Assembly: GCA_016714765.1 (NCBI GenBank)
Contig: JADKCF010000004.1
Span: 193,961 to 257,960 of the forward strand
Length of the DNA: 64,000 bases
Reading direction: 5' to 3'
From: Saprospiraceae bacterium
GTDB taxonomy: Bacteria; Bacteroidota; Bacteroidia; Chitinophagales; Saprospiraceae
In this document: one piece after another, positions 61,081-64,000 of the stretch
How the letters are laid out: each line of letters opens with the position of its first letter
Position numbering within the stretch: the first letter of the stretch is position 1
Position numbers and translations under genes: made by a program
Notes under the pieces: generated by a model
What the model was told of the DNA's origin: nothing
The model's input: the letters and a program-made list of their open reading frames with translations, nothing else
The model's database searches: none

Positions 61081-62483
61081 TTAGTTTTGATTTAATTCTC
61101 CACTCCATTCATTTACCGTAAGTGAAGATGAATATGAAAATGGATCCTCAGAAACATTTGAATGTTTAGTAATGGGAATGTTCAGCACAAATTCAGTACC
61201 TTCATTGATTTTGCTGCTTACTTCAATATTTCCTCCCATTAATTTCAGATATTCTTTGACGAGGGTCAATCCGATACCGCTTCCTTCCCGAACCGGTGCA
61301 CTTTTATCTTCTATCTGATAAAACCGCTCAAATATCATATTCCACTTATTTTCAGGGATTCCAATTCCGGTATCTCTGATTCGCATGACCAATCTTCTAC
61401 CTTGTGATGGACTTACCGTCGTGTCACATGTCATATAAATATCTCCACCTGGTGGTGTGAATTTAATAGCATTATACAAAAGATTGAGGATGATGTCTTC
61501 CATCTTGTCAGGGTCAAAATCCATCATCTCACTTTCAAAGTTTTTTAAAAAGTGCAATTTAACTTTTTCTTTTCTGCAAAGCTCCTGCATGAATCCATCA
61601 GATATCCCAGATATGGTATGATATTCATCTGTACATTTTTAATCTTCATGGTGCCCGATTCGATTTTTGCCAGACTCATCATCTGATTTACCAGTCTCAA
61701 CAGACGGGTTGCGTTATGCCTGATCATTTCCAAACGTCCGCCTTTGCCTTCTAACGGCAATACAATTTTATTTTCAACGGTGTCAGTTGCGGAAGCCCCA
61801 AGAATAATGGTGAGTGGCGTTCTGAATTCGTGGGTAATGTTGGTAAATAATCTTGTTTTGATTTCGTCTATTTCTTTTAGTTTTTCGTTTCTTGCCTTTT
61901 CTTCCTTTGCTCTGCGGCCAAATACATAAAAAATGACCATCAGAATGTAAATGGAAATCCAGGCAGAATTTACAGTGGTAAAAATAAGATTGATGTGTCC
62001 TTTGACCATTTCAGGGGCCGGAGTCAACCATGGTTGTAAAACTGATAAGAAAACAATGCCCAAAACATAAATAATGGAGGTCGTAACCCCGAGCCTAACA
62101 CTATTAAAAACAAAAGCAAAAACAGCAATAGCAAGAGATGAATATAATATACCACCGGAATACAATATACCTCCTTGTCTGATAACAATAAAAAAGGTAA
62201 TGAGCATGATGGCTATCGAATGGCAATAATAGAATTGCTCAACGTATCTTTTTATTATCAAAAACGAGCATAGGGCAATGGTATAATATCCCAGCAATAG
62301 CCAACCGTACAATTGTAATACCGGAACATCCAGAATATAGGTTAAAAAAGTCAGAAAAATTACCGGTGGTACAACACTTACTGTAAAAATAAAAAAAATC
62401 CGCTTTAATTCTATTACCTCCTCTGTGTCACCTGGAAAACTGAGTAACTCATTTATTCTTTGATTGACAGATGTAAACTTCAT
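61081..62483 (-). CDS. Membrane sensor histidine kinase, one frameshift (part of an HTCS-like system)
   Basis: About 467 residues when one T is restored to a five-T run (opposite 61547-61551), reading NCTFLKNFESEMM. Six membrane helices occupy residues 25-205 (MKFTSVNQRINELLSF N-terminal tail). The HisKA domain has FTNITHEFRTPLTIILG (phospho-accepting His). The ATPase domain has N box NLLYNAIKFTPPGG, G1 DTGIGIP, F box FERFYQIED and G2 GSGIGLTLVKEYL. It would autophosphorylate and pass phosphate to the downstream regulator. No periplasmic sensor domain such as the usual beta-propeller of HTCS is present; sensing may be within the membrane. Confidence 0.87.
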
Positions 62484-62507
62484 AAAAAAACATTATTTTA
62501 TTATAAA

Positions 62508-62546
62508 GATAAGTGATATCAATATATAATTTTGATATCACTTATC
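62508..62546. promoter_or_regulatory. 14-bp inverted repeat in front of the sensor kinase gene
   Basis: GATAAGTGATATCA and TGATATCACTTATC are perfect 14-bp arms around an 11-nt AT-rich spacer, starting 25 bp upstream of the kinase start. This symmetric site in the 264-bp divergent intergenic region fits an operator, possibly autoregulatory. The rest of the region shows nothing I can support. Confidence 0.5.
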
Positions 62547-62747
62547 AATACATGTTATGATTTTGATCATTGTCTAAGACTCCAGTATCTTATGTGACAT
62601 AATGTTTCAGAAGACTACATAATGAGATTTCTCTCCGGGAAATAGTTTTTGTTATTTTTTAAGAGTTGGGTGGGTCAAAAAACTTTCCAGGCGACAACAT
62701 TTTAAGCTTTCCATTCGTTTTTGAAAGTATATTAAAGACACATAGCC

Positions 62748-63188
62748 ATGAAAAACATTTTTCTAACCTTCAGCATTATTACCTTAGCGCTGCTTACAAT
62801 GAGTTCCTGTGACAAAGAAGAGGCGCAACCACAACCATCAAAAAATGCCAAAGAAGCAGAATTTAGACTGGGAAGTGTTAAAAAATGGGTTATCATAGAT
62901 GTATCACTTAATGGAATCTACATTATGAAAAATAAAGTGCTTTTAGATCCTGAGCAGGACGGTATGGCAGAGTGGTTGATTTTTGACACTGACGATAAAA
63001 CAGTGGAAGTTAAATATCCAATGGAGGCTGAAACAACATTTTTTGATTATAGCAACGAAAATGATGTTTTTAGAGTAAAACACAAAGATGGTACAGAAGA
63101 AGTCATGACCATCAGGAGTGGGTCGGTATTTGTAGATCATTTTACTCTTGAACAATCTGATGAATTGATAAATTTGAAGTTTTATTAA
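62748..63188 (+). CDS. Lipoprotein of unknown function (146 aa)
   Basis: A lipoprotein signal (MKNIFLTFSIITLALLTMSSC; lipid Cys at residue 21) precedes an acidic linker and a compact domain (AEFRLGSVKKWVIIDVSLN, then EWLIFDTDDKTVEVKYPM and VFVDHFTLEQSDELINL). It resembles small Bacteroidota lipocalin-like lipoproteins but I cannot place it with certainty. It is transcribed away from the sensor kinase, across a shared intergenic region with the inverted repeat. Confidence 0.7.
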   Translation: MKNIFLTFSIITLALLTMSSCDKEEAQPQPSKNAKEAEFRLGSVKKWVIIDVSLNGIYIMKNKVLLDPEQDGMAEWLIFDTDDKTVEVKYPMEAETTFFDYSNENDVFRVKHKDGTEEVMTIRSGSVFVDHFTLEQSDELINLKFY

Positions 63189-63307
63189 AGCCGGAATAGT
63201 TAACGGGCATTTAAAACACCGAGTCAATTGGATGCGTCACATTGTAAACCTTGGCACATCCAATAAGTATTAAAAAACTCTTCAAATAAAAAACAAAGGA
63301 GCAAAAT

Positions 63308-63970
63308 ATGAAAATTCAAGTTAAAATATTAAGTATAAGAGCAGTCAACGAATTAGGTTTTTACTGGACACATGAAGACTTCATCCAACTGTTAGACAAG
63401 ATGAATCTCCCTGATGCAGACAAACTAAAACCAGAGGAACTCAGAGAAATGTTCTACATGGCGGCCACTGATTTTGAGCCGGAAGAAGCTGCCGAAATCG
63501 TACTTTCCTATAAGCTGGGTGACCAACTCAACGCCGGCCAGATCCAGACCATAGCGCACGATATGACGGACGAAAAAGTGGCAGAAACATATGCAGATCC
63601 GTCCTTCCACTTTGACCTGTTTAATATCAATCAGTTGTTATTTAAGGCATTCAAAGGCAAATTTCCTAATACAGAAGCATCTATCATTATGATGGAAGTG
63701 ACCGGTATTGAAAACACTGAAGTCAATAAGGAAGTCCTGACCAAAGCACTGGCACAAAGTCTGAATGAAAGGAGTATCATACAGCGACTCTACGAAGATC
63801 AGGTGACGGGACTAGCTGATTTTGGAGATGCTGAAAAAATCATATGGATGTACAATCCAAAAGAAAATGATACCTATGAAATCATAACATCCAGATATTG
63901 GATAGACAAAGAAGATATCGAAAGTGGGGAGTATGAAGCGGAAATAAAGTTTTTTGTCGGCGAAGATTAA
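63308..63970 (+). CDS. Acidic soluble protein of unknown function (220 aa)
   Basis: A hydrophilic, acidic protein (for example ATDFEPEEAAEIVLSYKLG and KEDIESGEYEAEIKFFVGED) without signal peptide or helices. It opens with MKIQVKILSIRAVNELGFYW. A strong Shine-Dalgarno-like sequence (AAAGGAG, 6 bases before ATG) precedes the start, which is unusual in Bacteroidota and suggests strong expression or a distinct origin. I do not recognise the family. It ends 30 bp before the window edge. Confidence 0.65.
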   Translation: MKIQVKILSIRAVNELGFYWTHEDFIQLLDKMNLPDADKLKPEELREMFYMAATDFEPEEAAEIVLSYKLGDQLNAGQIQTIAHDMTDEKVAETYADPSFHFDLFNINQLLFKAFKGKFPNTEASIIMMEVTGIENTEVNKEVLTKALAQSLNERSIIQRLYEDQVTGLADFGDAEKIIWMYNPKENDTYEIITSRYWIDKEDIESGEYEAEIKFFVGED

Positions 63971-64000
63971 TCTGTTTGGATAGATCAGTAAACTAAGCTC

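Noticed and set aside
63227..63264. 8-bp inverted repeat (ATTGGATG ... CATCCAAT) after the 146-residue lipoprotein gene
   Set aside because: The loop is long (about 22 nt) and no T-run follows, so a terminator is not supported.
1..64000. CRISPR array, prophage, intact insertion sequence or integron
   Set aside because: No regularly spaced repeats, structural phage genes, transposase or integrase were seen.

Overview
The window looks like a chromosomal segment of a Bacteroidota, most likely a Saprospiraceae-type bacterium. The evidence is type IX secretion (T9SS) sorting tails on several secreted proteins, PorG-like and PorV-like proteins, TonB-dependent receptors, a hybrid-type two-component system with an AraC output domain, Bacteroidota -7 promoter boxes (TAnnTTTG) and a low-to-moderate GC content. 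The family-level placement is inference. No phage, CRISPR array, rRNA operon or intact insertion sequence was seen.

Layout. 0-11 kb: a truncated small secreted protein, exodeoxyribonuclease III, a FecA-like TonB receptor, an M43 metalloprotease with T9SS tail, and three tandem POT-family peptide transporters. 11-19 kb: TPR protein, membrane proteins, a conserved protein of unknown function, a large leucine-rich-repeat surface protein and a small inverted-repeat relic. 19-34 kb: mostly housekeeping (pdxA, LysE exporter, mnmG, tRNA-Cys, metallo-beta-lactamase fold hydrolase, lgt, HIT protein, greA), with a GH31 glucosidase, a PorG-like protein and an unknown protein coupled to it. 34-43 kb: a TonB receptor, a 1.4-kilo-residue secreted protein and a PorV-like protein, all on the minus strand. 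43-54 kb: hydroxyacid dehydrogenase, carB, ABC exporter, Crp/Fnr regulator and purL. 54-64 kb: gene relics, a kelch protein and a second M43 protease with related T9SS tails, a lipoprotein, a sensor kinase and AraC-type regulator, and two small proteins.

A striking property of the sequence is that many long genes are broken by single-base frameshifts, usually one missing base in a short run of T, A or G. Rejoining the frames gives whole proteins in every case (FecA-like receptor, M43 protease, first POT transporter, 483-residue secreted protein, PorG-coupled unknown, GH31, the large secreted protein at both ends, the second TonB receptor twice, the sensor kinase). The likeliest reading is uncorrected homopolymer errors of long-read assembly. 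The lesions do fall almost only in envelope, secreted and sensor genes, while about 18 kb of housekeeping genes is clean, so a biological contribution should be tested. Coordinates below give the rejoined genes.

How the genes work together: the envelope genes form a nutrient-capture theme typical of Bacteroidota that live on polymers. T9SS proteases and adhesin-like repeat proteins act outside, TonB receptors import across the outer membrane, POT carriers take up di- and tripeptides, and GH31 splits oligosaccharides. No clearly new biological system was found. The best candidates for novelty are the TonB receptor/large protein/PorV cluster, the PorG-coupled unknown gene, and the operator-like inverted repeats in front of the receptor, transporter and sensor genes.
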